Shown here in pieces: positions 1 through 9,902 of a stretch of 64,000 nucleotides of DNA. Positions within the stretch are counted from its first letter, which is position 1; each line of letters opens with the position of its first letter. The stretch lies in contig OZ223208.1 of assembly GCA_965140405.1 (NCBI GenBank), positions 3,162,001 to 3,226,000 on the forward strand. The letters run 5' to 3'. The notes beneath the pieces are model-generated. The model saw only the letters and a list, made by a program, of their open reading frames with translations. It was not told the origin of the DNA and did not search any database. The DNA is from G963556115 sp963666605 (GTDB lineage Bacteria > Planctomycetota > SZUA-567). The position numbers and the translations under genes were made by a program.

Positions 1-618
1 GAGTACAGAGGTAAAGGTTACGGCATAGCTATCTGGAAAGCAGCAATAGAACGACTTTCAGGGCGAAACATTGGACTAGACGGAGTAATAGCACAACAAA
101 ATAATTACATAAAATCTGGCTTTAAATTAGCCTATAGAAATATACGCTATGAAGGAAGGACAAGGAGTAGCTCATATACAGATGAAAATATCCAAAAAAT
201 TACCCCTGATAATTTCAATGAAGTGGAATCATACGACGCCCATTTCTTCCCAGAGCCCCGCACCTCATTTCTTAAACTCTGGCTGCAACAGCCAGAAGGA
301 GTTGCCCTATCCTACCAGCATAACGGCAAGATAACTGGTTACGGTGTAATCCGCAAATGCCTCAATGGCTACAAGGTTGGGCCACTCTTCGCCAATACTC
401 CAAACATTGCAGAAGCCCTATTCAACGCTCTGCAATCACAAGTCGATAAAGATACGCCCATCTTCTTAGATATTCCAGAGACAAACCCAGAAGCGATAAA
501 ACTGGTAGAACGTCATAAAATGACAGTATCTTTTGAGACCGCAAGGATGTATACAGGAGAAGTACCAGACCTGAACATCCAAAACACCTACGGAGTTACT
601 ACCTTCGAACTTGGCTAA
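1..618 (+). CDS. GNAT family N-acetyltransferase, C-terminal part (5' end outside window)
   Basis: The reading frame is open from base 1 to the stop at 616-618, so the gene starts upstream of the window. The first codons give YRGKGYG, the acetyl-CoA pyrophosphate-binding motif A of GNAT acetyltransferases (Q/R-x-x-G-x-G). After it comes a second domain with a GYGVIRK strand, a GPLFA turn and a final ARMYTGE strand, which resembles the C-terminal domain of YitH-like two-domain GNAT proteins. The family moves an acetyl group from acetyl-CoA to an amine; the substrate here cannot be inferred. An internal ATG at 223 exists but lies inside the conserved fold and is not the likely start. Confidence 0.8.
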   Translation, partial: EYRGKGYGIAIWKAAIERLSGRNIGLDGVIAQQNNYIKSGFKLAYRNIRYEGRTRSSSYTDENIQKITPDNFNEVESYDAHFFPEPRTSFLKLWLQQPEGVALSYQHNGKITGYGVIRKCLNGYKVGPLFANTPNIAEALFNALQSQVDKDTPIFLDIPETNPEAIKLVERHKMTVSFETARMYTGEVPDLNIQNTYGVTTFELG

Positions 619-1126
619 AACGGGATCCAACTCATCTCCCCCAACAAATGCTTTTAATTACATTTGTCTATTCTTAAAACCGATAAGCGTCTTTTGTTAC
701 GTAACAAAAATCATCACCTCTCTATCAGTCTAATAACAGTTAAAACAAATTCAATAAAATGAACAGTGTATTTTATAGCCATAAATATTTCTATAAAATA
801 CTTTTAACACATACAATTCATTCTTACTATTTATTAAATTTACTATGTATCAAAAGGATTCTAATACGTCCTTAGCTACATGTGTTCTCAAATGCTGGCA
901 ATGTTTACAGACAAGCTCTCAGTTGAGTAGGTAAACATTGGGTTCGTTGACAGTCTTGCAGGAAAAAAGAGTCGATTCATACCGAAAGAAATTCCTGGTG
1001 CCACAAAAAGAATTAAGTCCAAAGATAGTAATTAAATAAAAAAATATAAAAGCTACCAATCCCTACTATCACACATATTGTTAATTATGAACAAGTTAGC
1101 ATTCACTTAGTACAATCAACGTAAAG
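619..1126. other. gene-free stretch between GNAT and AEC genes
   Basis: AT-rich spacer. It holds a hairpin-capable inverted repeat, CAATGTTTAC (899-908) with GTAAACATTG (931-940). A short open stretch in the forward direction (about 890-1035) is broken by a stop and matches no family I know. No promoter or terminator could be assigned with confidence. Confidence 0.4.
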
Positions 1127-2080
1127 TTACCCCATCAAAAAGAAGATTATCAATACTGTAACAGCACTAATGCAAGTTGCGACAAGCAGTAAAGCCGAAG
1201 CCAACGAAGCATTACCACCATACCGACGCAAGAAGACTGCACCAAGAACAGCTGGCGGCATCGCCCCAAGAATGATAAGCACATCCTTCCAAAGCTTTTC
1301 AAACCCAAAAAAATCTGCTCCAATTCCAAGTAGAACAGGTTTCAAAATAAGTTTTAGAGCAATAACAACAGCGAGCGCAACTAAGCTGCTGCGAATATCA
1401 GGGATGCGGAACATCAACCCTACAGAGATTAGAGCAAGTGGAGTAAGCGCATGACTCAAAACAGTACATACATCAAACAAAGGTTTTAAAAACACATTTC
1501 CCTTCCCTGGCATCCCAAGCGGGACCCAGATAACTCCAAGTATGAGAGCAAAGAAGACTGGAGACTTGAAAAAAGAAAATGAAGCTGAAAGGTTTTTACG
1601 CAATGATGTCTCTTTGCTACCGAAATATGCTGCAAGTAACGGCCCAAGAATAAATATAGGATACCCTACCCCAATCTCAGAAATGAGTACAGCCTCGGTC
1701 ATTGCCTCTGAAGTACCAGGAAACATCTCCATAATGACAGCATACCCAAGAAATGTCGACGACCCAAATGCCGAACAAAAGACGACCGCTCCTATCACAT
1801 CCTTTGGAAACTTCAAATAGTAACATACCACCCATGCTAGAATAATACAGCTAATTTCTACAGACAACATCAGTGCAGAAGGCTCTATCTGGTTCAAAGT
1901 CACCCTCTGAGTAGCAAGATTGACAAAGACCACAGCAGGAAGGCATAAATCCGTCACAATTCGAGCCAGCACAAGCGAATGCTCTTCTTTCAAAACCCCT
2001 GATTTTAGCATCTTCACAGCAAGCAAGTATACGATAATCAAACTAGTAATTGACTGAGCAAGAGTGATAAATAGCGTCAT
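1127..2080 (-). CDS. AEC (auxin efflux carrier) family transporter
   Basis: A 317-residue hydrophobic protein with about ten predicted membrane segments in two five-helix halves, the size and pattern of bacterial AEC carriers. The N-terminal half has the TDLCLPAVVF segment and the C-terminal half has GAMPPAVLGAVF with a conserved proline-rich break, typical of this fold. Bacterial members export or import small organic acids such as malate or malonate; the substrate here is unknown. The ATG at 2080 follows AGAGGA at good spacing. It sits downstream of the Gfo/Idh/MocA gene with a 76-nt gap on the same strand and may be co-transcribed with it. Confidence 0.85.
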   Translation of the reverse strand: MTLFITLAQSITSLIIVYLLAVKMLKSGVLKEEHSLVLARIVTDLCLPAVVFVNLATQRVTLNQIEPSALMLSVEISCIILAWVVCYYLKFPKDVIGAVVFCSAFGSSTFLGYAVIMEMFPGTSEAMTEAVLISEIGVGYPIFILGPLLAAYFGSKETSLRKNLSASFSFFKSPVFFALILGVIWVPLGMPGKGNVFLKPLFDVCTVLSHALTPLALISVGLMFRIPDIRSSLVALAVVIALKLILKPVLLGIGADFFGFEKLWKDVLIILGAMPPAVLGAVFLRRYGGNASLASALLLVATCISAVTVLIIFFLMG

Positions 2081-2156
2081 ACGAATCCTCTTTATTGCAT
2101 ATATTTTAAATATTCAGGTTTAATACATACTAGCTATATTTAATTTTTTAAACATA

Positions 2157-3143
2157 CTACAACCCTCTGCGGTATGTTTCTAGCATCATATCAGTCATCT
2201 TAACAACATTGATTGCTTGATCAAAATTTGCCTCACTCTTTGCTTTTCCAATGAGTTCATTTACTATTGCTTGCTGATATGGCATTGATGCATGCTCAGG
2301 CACATCAAAGGTGTACAACTCCTGCTCACCATTCTTCTCAATAATAAATTTCTTGGCTGACAACCCGTCATAAACAATGCGACCTTTTTCACCAACAATC
2401 TGTACTTGATTTATACTCTTGTCTCCAACATAACACCAAGTTCCAGACCCAACGATACCAGACTTGAAACCAAATGTTGCCACAACAGTATCCTCAGCAT
2501 CATAGTACCCACCTTGGTTACAAGCAGTCCCCTTCATATATTCATATTCACCAAAGAACATAGCCAGACAATCGAGAACATGTACACCCATGTCTAAAAA
2601 CTTACCTCCACCAGATATTTCAGGGACAACCCTCCAAGGAAGTCCATCCCTAGATAGTTCACTATCTTCCACGGGCATTGTCTGATTGACTGTTATATAC
2701 CTTATATTACCTATAGCATTATCATCGAGAAGTTCTTTAATTTTCAAGAACTTCTCTACGCCTCTGCGGTAGAATGCAACGTACACAGGTATACCTGTCT
2801 TCTCAGAAAGAGACTTTATCTCAAGACACTCTTCATAAGAATTTGCAACAGGCTTTTCTATATACGGTATCTTTCCAGCGCTTAGGCACTGAAGAGCATA
2901 TTGGTGGTGATACTTTGGTGGAGTAGCGATATAGACAATATCCACCTGCTCATCAGTGAATAAATCCTCTACCTCTCTATATACCTTCCCAACATTATGT
3001 CGCTTAGCAAAGTCTACAGATTTATCATATGTCCTATTATATACACCAATAAGACTAGATCCTGTCGACTTATACAACCCAGGGCCACTCTTTACCTCTG
3101 TAACATCTCCACATCCAATCAAAGCCCATCTAACGTTATCCAT
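2157..3143 (-). CDS. Gfo/Idh/MocA family NAD(P)-dependent oxidoreductase
   Basis: 328 residues with an N-terminal Rossmann fold (WALIGCGDVTE near residues 6-16) and the family's EKP motif (YIEKPVANSYEE near residue 95), where the lysine takes part in catalysis. The GGGKFLDMGVHVLD segment near residue 178 carries the conserved aspartate and histidine of the sugar-binding domain. These enzymes oxidise or reduce a hydroxyl on sugars, inositols or related compounds in the cytoplasm. Length is normal for the family. The neighbouring AEC carrier suggests a small catabolic pair, but the substrate cannot be read from sequence. Confidence 0.88.
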   Translation of the reverse strand: MDNVRWALIGCGDVTEVKSGPGLYKSTGSSLIGVYNRTYDKSVDFAKRHNVGKVYREVEDLFTDEQVDIVYIATPPKYHHQYALQCLSAGKIPYIEKPVANSYEECLEIKSLSEKTGIPVYVAFYRRGVEKFLKIKELLDDNAIGNIRYITVNQTMPVEDSELSRDGLPWRVVPEISGGGKFLDMGVHVLDCLAMFFGEYEYMKGTACNQGGYYDAEDTVVATFGFKSGIVGSGTWCYVGDKSINQVQIVGEKGRIVYDGLSAKKFIIEKNGEQELYTFDVPEHASMPYQQAIVNELIGKAKSEANFDQAINVVKMTDMMLETYRRGL

Positions 3144-3327
3144 ACTACATATTCCTCTTAATTCTTAATGACTACTTATGATTCCCCAAAAGAAAACCAT
3201 ATACTGTAAGCCCAAGCTTCATTAATATATACATAGAACCATAATACTTTCGTTGCAAAAACGACAAATGAAGCACTCATTTATTGTTTATAGTATACGT
3301 ATTAAGGAATAATTTGCAAAGCGGCTT

Positions 3328-5148
3328 TTATGTATCAGTTTTGGGGAAATTATTAATAACCTCTGCTAACTTTTCAGTCAAAATATCTCTTCGATACGGC
3401 TTGCCAACAAAACCCGCACAACGCTCAGAAATATTGGCAGGAATAAATCCAGAAGTCATAATAACCTTTACGTTTGGTTCGATATCCAATAACTCTTCCA
3501 GAACTACTTGTCCACTGGCTCCAGGCATCACAAGATCTAGTAGAACAGCAGCAATATCATCCCTATTCTTTTTAAATAGTTCTATGCCCTGCATACCATC
3601 ACTTGCTATCAATACAGAGTATCCAGATTCTTCAAGAATCATCTTTACAGATGACTGAATAATAGCTTCATCTTCAATAACCAATACAGTATCACTATTT
3701 TTAATGTGTTTCGTTTTGCTTATACTCTCAGAAGCATTAACATCCTCTTCAGATAACGGAAAATATAGCTTAAAGCATGTTCCGCACTCCTCACTACTCA
3801 CTACTTCTATAGCCCCATGATGGCTGACAACAGTACCATACACAGCCGATAAACCAAGGCCAGTGCCCTTTCCAGACACTTTTGTTGTAAAAAATGGCTC
3901 AAATATATGCTGTTTAACTTCCGGTGAAATCCCTTCACCATTATCCTGAATTGAAATCAAAACATATTCTCCAGCAAAAATTTCAAATCCTGTAGCAATA
4001 CACTGAGACTCATCTAAATATACTTTTCCTGTAGATATACTAATCTCACCTTTATCACCTACTGCGTCTTTTGCATTTAAAATTAAATTTAAAAATGCAT
4101 TCTGCAACTGAGTAGGATCTCCAATAATAGACAAATCATCAGAACATAAATCAAGATTCATAGGTATGGTTTTACAAACAGTACTCTTAACAATTGTTAT
4201 TGTGCTATTCAATATTTCTGCTATCGAAACAGGTGAAGTAAGTATTTTACCTTTTCTACTAAAGGACAATAAATTTGATGTCAAGTCAGCTGCTCTTTCA
4301 GACGCATTAAACAAGATATCAAGCTCATTTGAATACTTTGTTCTCTCATCTTTGCTGAATTTACTTGAGAGCAGATCAGCAGCCCCCATTATCCCACCCA
4401 GCATATTATTAACGTCATGCGCCACACCACCAGCCAACTGCCCCACAGCTTCCATTTTGTGCACGTGAGTAAGTTGCTCCATTATGGAGTCATATTCACT
4501 CATATCCCGAAAGATGCCAACAGCACCCATTACACTTTTATTCTTGTTTGAAATAAGAGCAGTTTTTTCATTTATAGAAGTTGTTTTTCCATCTCTACTT
4601 TTTATCATCAAAGATAGTAGTTTTGATGATTCATTAGTATTAGCAAGAGCATTTCCGAAGGGATCATAATCAACCGTCTCTCCTGTATTTTTATTCACAA
4701 AAGAGAGAACGTCACGAGCTTTTTTGGAAACAGCCTCATCATTACTCCAACCTGTGAGACTCTCCATTACAGTATTTAATTGCTGAACAACACCGTTGCG
4801 ATCTGTTGTCATGACACCATCAGCAATTGACTGGAGAGTCTCATTCAACCATATCTCTTGCTCCTGTATCTTATATATAGAACTTTGTTTACGCCAATTA
4901 TATATGAAGAAAACAAATATCAATATAAATGCTATTTCTGCAATATCTTCTGCGGGATCAAAATAAGCTGTTATTGAAAAGTGCTCCAACATATTAGAAC
5001 AAGAAACAAATGCATATAGTAGAATAGCAATAAGTAGTGTCGCCCATTCACCAACTGTCAACCTAGTATTTTTTTTTCGTACAAAGAGAAGTACACATGC
5101 ACCGACAAAAAAAACAAAAGCGATAGCATTACAAACCGCAGAAATCAT
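3328..5148 (-). CDS. membrane hybrid histidine kinase (3TM-PAS-HisKA-HATPase-REC)
   Basis: 606 residues. Three membrane segments occupy about residues 5-85, followed by a short coiled region, a PAS domain (about 100-220), a HisKA domain with the H-box AGGVAHDVNN (His244), and a HATPase domain with the N-box (Asn358), G1 box DNGEGI (402-407) and G2 box GTGLGLS. A receiver domain ends the protein (about 485-600) with phospho-acceptor Asp538 in LLDLVMP. It is therefore a hybrid kinase whose own receiver may relay phosphate or tune the kinase. No separate response regulator lies beside it. The ATG follows GGAG with a 7-nt spacer. The small gene just upstream encodes a protein like the membrane input domain. 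Confidence 0.92.
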   Translation of the reverse strand: MISAVCNAIAFVFFVGACVLLFVRKKNTRLTVGEWATLLIAILLYAFVSCSNMLEHFSITAYFDPAEDIAEIAFILIFVFFIYNWRKQSSIYKIQEQEIWLNETLQSIADGVMTTDRNGVVQQLNTVMESLTGWSNDEAVSKKARDVLSFVNKNTGETVDYDPFGNALANTNESSKLLSLMIKSRDGKTTSINEKTALISNKNKSVMGAVGIFRDMSEYDSIMEQLTHVHKMEAVGQLAGGVAHDVNNMLGGIMGAADLLSSKFSKDERTKYSNELDILFNASERAADLTSNLLSFSRKGKILTSPVSIAEILNSTITIVKSTVCKTIPMNLDLCSDDLSIIGDPTQLQNAFLNLILNAKDAVGDKGEISISTGKVYLDESQCIATGFEIFAGEYVLISIQDNGEGISPEVKQHIFEPFFTTKVSGKGTGLGLSAVYGTVVSHHGAIEVVSSEECGTCFKLYFPLSEEDVNASESISKTKHIKNSDTVLVIEDEAIIQSSVKMILEESGYSVLIASDGMQGIELFKKNRDDIAAVLLDLVMPGASGQVVLEELLDIEPNVKVIMTSGFIPANISERCAGFVGKPYRRDILTEKLAEVINNFPKTDT

Positions 5149-5213
5149 GGCTATTCTCCGTCAGTATTACCAAAATTGTCTGATTCTTTTTGAACATCTA
5201 CTGTAGTCAATCT

Positions 5214-5453
5214 TTAGACAGCAATAAATATAAATACACCACCAAAAATTATCATCACATGTTCTAGGGTGTTGAAAAGATCATAATACCAATATTCCTC
5301 AATAACAGTAAATGTATTTGATAACAGTAGCGCAAAATAAGCATACCAAAAGAATCTAGTTCCGGGCATTTTTGAAGAATAAACCATACCATAGAACAAT
5401 GGTAGACCGATAAAGGATATTATCATAACAAAGATCTCAGTTGAGAGTACCAT
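5214..5453 (-). CDS. small three-helix membrane protein resembling the neighbouring kinase input domain
   Basis: 79 residues from the ATG at 5453, preceded by AAAGGTG; a longer frame to 5483 exists but has no ribosome binding site. Three hydrophobic helices fill nearly the whole protein and it stops right after the third. The order TM1, short polar loop, TM2 ending in LLLSN, an acidic/aromatic loop with LEH, then TM3 parallels residues 1-85 of the histidine kinase 65 nt downstream (TM2 ending near CSN-LEH, then a TM3). I infer a stand-alone paralogue of the sensor domain, perhaps a partner subunit. It could also be a kinase gene truncated after its input domain. No named family recognised. 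Confidence 0.6.
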   Translation of the reverse strand: MVLSTEIFVMIISFIGLPLFYGMVYSSKMPGTRFFWYAYFALLLSNTFTVIEEYWYYDLFNTLEHVMIIFGGVFIFIAV

Positions 5454-5717
5454 ATTTTCACCTTTGAATTTTCTTACCACCACGATAAAGATCCATCTAC
5501 CAATTATATTAATTTTATTATGCGCATAAATTTTTGTAAAGAAAATTCAGTAACTTGTAAGTTTTATATTACATGACTTATAAATATCGATGATTTATTA
5601 TCAGATACTGATAATAAGTGACTAAAATAGTAAAGGCATTGCTCAATGACTAAACATTCTTCAAGATACAATGCTTAACCAAAATCCGCTTAAAATTAAT
5701 ATACCGCCATAGACAAC

Positions 5718-5751
5718 AGTGAGTGCGGAAAGCCTAGCCTCCGCACTCACT
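5718..5751 (-). terminator. hairpin terminator after the family-5 binding protein gene
   Basis: A perfect 12-bp inverted repeat, AGTGAGTGCGGA and its complement, separated by 10 nt. It lies 30 nt past the stop of the minus-strand binding protein gene. The T-run is poor, so termination strength is uncertain. Confidence 0.65.
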
Positions 5752-5780
5752 ATTAGTTAATATATATTTTATACTTCTCG

Positions 5781-7472
5781 TTACTCAGCAACAGGCTTCA
5801 AATGCAATACATGATATAGCTTATTATCATGCTTGGCTAGGCCTGGATCAATATATGGATCATTTTCATTTGCCCAGCCTGTAAAGCGTGATGTATTATA
5901 AACAAACCATTTTCCATTATAGTACAGTGGGAAGTATGGTATATTTTCAGCCATTATCAACTCAATACGGTCTGTAATTTCCTTCTGTTTCTCTTTATCA
6001 GATGTCACCTTGAGTTTATTTATGAGTTCATCACGTTCGCTATTCTCATACTTGCTAACATTTGAAGACCACCATACCCTAGTATCAAAGTAATTTGGTG
6101 ACATAACGTGATCATAAAAGCGATGAATATTTGGAATTATTCCACCTACTCCGCACATAATTGCATCAAAGTCACCTGTCGCCCAAGAATCAATAAACAT
6201 ACCGAGTTCCGGTGTTCTAACATTTGCTTTTATACCGATCTTTCTCAACCCTTCAACTGCTATTTGGACTGAATTTACCCAATCTGTCCAACCACTAGGA
6301 GCATCAACATTGAACTCTATCTTACTGCCATCTGGGTTTTCTAGATATCCATCATTATTGCTGTCAACAAATCCAGCATCAGCCAAAATCTTTTTAGCCT
6401 TCTCTATATTATATCCAGAGAATTCTTCCCAGATCTTATCAGCTTCAGGATTTCTCCACTCATCCAATGCTCTATTAATACCCGATGCAGGTGCGCCAGT
6501 CTTTACATAGCCATAAGATCCAATCTCAACCATTGACTCCCTGTCCAACGCTAGACTGAACGCTTTTCTAAATTCTACATTATTGAACGCCTTGCGATTC
6601 CCCTCGTCATTTGCCTTCATATTGATTGATATTCTCAAGACCTCATTTGATGGAAACCAGTATCTCTTATCTTCATCACCAGCGACATAAACTTTTTCAA
6701 TCTCTGGAATAAAGATATGTGCCCAATCAATCTTTCCTGACTGTAACATATCATATGCAGCTTCATTAGAGTTATACTGAGGCCACATCATACGGTCGAT
6801 CTTGAGTTGTTCTGGTTGCCAGTAATTTGGATTTCTCCCCATAACAAAGACTTGAGGTGCGAATCGTATAACTTCAGTAAATGGTCCAGTTGCTACTGGA
6901 TTCTCTACAACAGTAGTTGTTGGATTTTTTACACCATTCCAGATATGCTCAGGTACCATCCATACTTCATTGAATAAATTACTCTTTCCAAATACATTTG
7001 GTTCTTTTAGCACAAGCTTGACTGTATAATCGTCAACCTTCACAACCTTTTCAAGAAGTCCTTTTTCTCCCCACATTCCATTATTATCAATCTCAGGGTG
7101 GTCTTTTGGGTAGGTAAAGTTGAATACAACATCATCAGCATCGAAGACTTCCCCATCATTCCACTTTACTCCCTTTCTTACCTTTACAGTTATAGTCTTC
7201 ATGTCATCTTCAAGGATTGCCTCTTCAGCAAGCCAAGGAATTTCTTCACTAGTCATACCATTGTAGATTACTAGAGGCTCATACGTAAAACCTTTAGTTG
7301 CTTCAAGTTGAACAACAAATGGGTTAAAATTTCTAGTCCATCCTGTTGTCGTCTGTGACAATACTGTAATAGTCTTTGGCGAATCAGCCTTTGCACTTCC
7401 AACAACTCCTAAAGTCACGACAAAGAGAGTAAATATGCCTACTACAAAAATACTATTTAGTTTTCTAAACAT
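5781..7472 (-). CDS. ABC transporter substrate-binding protein, family 5 (DppA/OppA-like)
   Basis: 563 residues with a signal peptide ending near SAKA (about residue 29), so the product is periplasmic. It has the family-5 solute-binding fold seen in oligopeptide and oligosaccharide binding proteins: a segment with RKGVKWNDGEVFDADDV near residue 105, a VATGPF motif, and the AFSLALDRES segment near residue 310. Members in carbohydrate clusters often bind oligosaccharides released by secreted glycosidases, which fits the GH43 gene 45 nt upstream on the same strand. No cognate permease or ATPase genes are nearby, so it must use a transporter encoded elsewhere. The ATG follows GGAG. Confidence 0.9.
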   Translation of the reverse strand: MFRKLNSIFVVGIFTLFVVTLGVVGSAKADSPKTITVLSQTTTGWTRNFNPFVVQLEATKGFTYEPLVIYNGMTSEEIPWLAEEAILEDDMKTITVKVRKGVKWNDGEVFDADDVVFNFTYPKDHPEIDNNGMWGEKGLLEKVVKVDDYTVKLVLKEPNVFGKSNLFNEVWMVPEHIWNGVKNPTTTVVENPVATGPFTEVIRFAPQVFVMGRNPNYWQPEQLKIDRMMWPQYNSNEAAYDMLQSGKIDWAHIFIPEIEKVYVAGDEDKRYWFPSNEVLRISINMKANDEGNRKAFNNVEFRKAFSLALDRESMVEIGSYGYVKTGAPASGINRALDEWRNPEADKIWEEFSGYNIEKAKKILADAGFVDSNNDGYLENPDGSKIEFNVDAPSGWTDWVNSVQIAVEGLRKIGIKANVRTPELGMFIDSWATGDFDAIMCGVGGIIPNIHRFYDHVMSPNYFDTRVWWSSNVSKYENSERDELINKLKVTSDKEKQKEITDRIELIMAENIPYFPLYYNGKWFVYNTSRFTGWANENDPYIDPGLAKHDNKLYHVLHLKPVAE

Positions 7473-7517
7473 TAAAAATTCTCCAATATATTATTATAAG
7501 ATATAATAGAATCTATA

Positions 7518-9122
7518 TTATTTATCCTTACTAGAATAAGTAAAAAATGAAAAATCTGCAGCCTTCTGACTTCCAGTAATATCAGAACAAGCCATACCGA
7601 CAAAAGCACCAGTAAAACATGTATGCTCACCTCTACCACCTTCATCAGAAAGGATAGTGGCATCAAATACATCAGAAAGACTTACCCAATCACCATCATG
7701 CTCAGCAAATGAGAAGACCAAATCATCTTTTTCAACCTCTGCCTTTAGATAGACAGGACCACTCCAGGTAATATTATACTCTTTAGTAAACAATATCTCT
7801 TCACCAGGATAATCCCCCAGACAACTCATAACACGTATAACCCGCCCCAACTCTTCACTATGGGTAATACTCAAATAATGAAATTGCGTCCTGTTGTAGT
7901 AACACACCAATCCTGCATACTGTTGGTAACATTCCGGCTCAAATTCAACACATGTTATTGCTGTATAGCTAAAGTCAACTTGGCGCCTAGCAACAAGTGC
8001 TTGCTCAAACCAACTACCAATTGTCTCACGACCGAACAAACGCAGATAACCCTTCTTCTGAGTAAGTGAAAATAATCTCTCAGGTTGAGGAGATCTAAGC
8101 CATTGAAAGTCAATCGGCAACACATCTGAATCAAAGTCATACCACTTACTCTTACAACATACTTCAGACTCATCTTCTTGCAAGCTCAACCCTGTTACCA
8201 AAACATCCGGCACCTGCGAGCCATTCTCAAGATATAGCCAATCATCATCTTTCCATACAGCCCTCTGTAAAGCTGTCTCTCTCCCAAGTACACACCTATT
8301 GTTCCTTGTCACCGGCCGGCCACAGAGAAAGACGACAAAGGTCTCTCCTTCTGGGGTGTCAAAGATATCTCCGTGCCCACACCTCTGTAGATAGCTATCA
8401 GGTGCATCCTTTGTTGTTACAATATACTTATTAGGATGCAGCTCATATTTCCCATCGATATTTCTCGATCTTGCTAGAGTCATAGCGTGGTCACGGCTTG
8501 TACCACCTTCAGCAGTGAGAAGATAGTACCAACCATTACGCTTATAAAGGTGTGGTGCTTCTGTTACTCTGAGCTCAGTCCCAGTAAAGATCAGCTTTAC
8601 CTCACCTACAAGCTTACCTTCCTGAACATCATACTCTTGGAGCTGGATCCCCCTAAAAGGATGATTACCCTCTCTATGATCCCAGAGCATATTTAGAAAG
8701 TACTTTTTACCATCATCATCATGAAATAGTGACGCATCAAAACCATTCGAATTTACATATGTTGGCTCTGACCAATCCCCACTTATATCCTTTGATGTTA
8801 CAATATAGTTTTTAACATCTATCAAATTACTTCCAAACCTCTTTACATCAGAGTATACCAACCAGAACATCCCGTCAGCATACGTAAGACATGGAGCCCA
8901 AACACCGCTTGAATCAGGATTACCTCTCATATCTAGCTGCGACTTTCTCGACAACGGCCTTGCTACAATGCTCCAATCTTTTAGATTCCTCGAATGATGA
9001 ATTTGTACCCCAGGGTACCACTCAAATGTTGAGGTCGCTATATAATAGTCATCCCCAACTCGCACAATAGAAGGATCAGGATTGAACCCAGGTAAAATTG
9101 GGTTTTCAATCATATTCTTCAT
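7518..9122 (-). CDS. glycoside hydrolase family 43 (beta-xylosidase/arabinofuranosidase type)
   Basis: 534 residues from the ATG at 9122, which has GGAG five bases upstream; the longer frame to 9176 lacks a site. The N-terminal five-bladed propeller starts with NPDPSIVRVGDDYY (catalytic-base Asp), then has DASLFHDDDGKKY (pKa-tuning Asp) and RVTEAPHLYK (catalytic-acid Glu). After about residue 330 comes a beta-sandwich like the usual GH43 accessory domain of beta-xylosidases. No signal peptide is seen, so it probably acts in the cytoplasm on imported oligosaccharides. It is followed by the lone family-5 binding protein, with which it probably shares a transcript. Xylosidase against arabinofuranosidase activity cannot be settled by eye. 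Confidence 0.93.
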   Translation of the reverse strand: MKNMIENPILPGFNPDPSIVRVGDDYYIATSTFEWYPGVQIHHSRNLKDWSIVARPLSRKSQLDMRGNPDSSGVWAPCLTYADGMFWLVYSDVKRFGSNLIDVKNYIVTSKDISGDWSEPTYVNSNGFDASLFHDDDGKKYFLNMLWDHREGNHPFRGIQLQEYDVQEGKLVGEVKLIFTGTELRVTEAPHLYKRNGWYYLLTAEGGTSRDHAMTLARSRNIDGKYELHPNKYIVTTKDAPDSYLQRCGHGDIFDTPEGETFVVFLCGRPVTRNNRCVLGRETALQRAVWKDDDWLYLENGSQVPDVLVTGLSLQEDESEVCCKSKWYDFDSDVLPIDFQWLRSPQPERLFSLTQKKGYLRLFGRETIGSWFEQALVARRQVDFSYTAITCVEFEPECYQQYAGLVCYYNRTQFHYLSITHSEELGRVIRVMSCLGDYPGEEILFTKEYNITWSGPVYLKAEVEKDDLVFSFAEHDGDWVSLSDVFDATILSDEGGRGEHTCFTGAFVGMACSDITGSQKAADFSFFTYSSKDK

Positions 9123-9786
9123 CTTTACTCCTACTAAATAAACACTAAAAGAAAAGTAGAAACTTGCAACACGCAAAGTTTCTATTCTTAATTCAAGTCA
9201 ATATTTAAGTGAGTATTATAGGTTTAGGTTTGTATTAAACATTTTGCAGGACAGTAACACTTATCATTATTATACCGCGGTCTTAATGCACGTGAATGAA
9301 TCCCATTAAAAACTATATAATAATATAACAAGAAGATTGGAGCAGATGAACCAGTCCCAGCAAAAGCTTTCTTAATCATAGCGAATCCACTATGATTTCT
9401 CAAACACAAAGACCCTAGAGCCTATAGTATCCCCAATATATTAACGAGAACAGAAAGCAACCGTAGATAAAACCTTCCCAGAGTTTTTCTTTGCTTTGCC
9501 GGACTGGTCCGAACCAGTATGGTTTATAAATATGAACTATATACAAGACCATTTTGTATATAATCATTAATAATTATATAATCTCAAAAATAGTTATGCA
9601 TAACTATTTCGAAACTTATAATTAACTATACAACAAGATTATCCTTATGCAAATTCTTTTGGAATAATTTAAATATATTTTCGCTTTTAGCAATTATCAC
9701 ATATGATACTACAGGCAATTCAATAATGACAAGACAGCCATGTATAAAATGCAGAGAAGGTGTTCAAAATCCAAAGGGATATAAAG
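9123..9786. other. gene-free regulatory stretch between ADH and GH43 genes
   Basis: AT-rich and without a convincing gene. It contains a 16-bp dyad, ACTGGT-CCGA-ACCAGT (9504-9519), a shape used by GntR-type operators, roughly 380 bases upstream of the GH43 start. No promoter was assigned with confidence. Confidence 0.4.
9504..9519. promoter_or_regulatory. operator-like dyad ACTGGT-N4-ACCAGT
   Basis: Perfect 6-bp arms around CCGA. The GGT/ACC half-sites match the general GntR-superfamily form. It lies in the upstream region of the GH43 and binding-protein genes. Assignment to a regulator is inference. Confidence 0.35.
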
Positions 9787-9832
9787 ATAACTAGCTTATC
9801 TCTAATTGGAGTAACAGAGATAAACTAGTTAT
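9787..9832 (-). terminator. hairpin terminator after the alcohol dehydrogenase gene
   Basis: 17-bp arms (9787-9803 and 9816-9832) with a 12-nt loop. The single mismatch is C-A on the plus strand but a G-U wobble in minus-strand RNA, which supports function on that strand. It starts 71 nt past the dehydrogenase stop. Confidence 0.75.
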
Positions 9833-9902
9833 TATTGTTGGTAATTTCAATTTTATCGTTCTATAAAATCACAGCTAACGAGCTGAGCAAAACAAGCCCA
9901 CA

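Noticed and set aside
899..960. tRNA-like look: hairpin followed by GGGTTCG
   Set aside because: The TTCG is not flanked by a T-arm stem, and acceptor and anticodon arms cannot be formed.
7472..7672. 66-codon hydrophobic minus-strand ORF over the end of GH43
   Set aside because: Fully overlaps GH43 in another frame and has no ribosome binding site.
9224..9409. 61-codon minus-strand ORF between ADH and GH43
   Set aside because: No start signal or family; composition looks like translated spacer.
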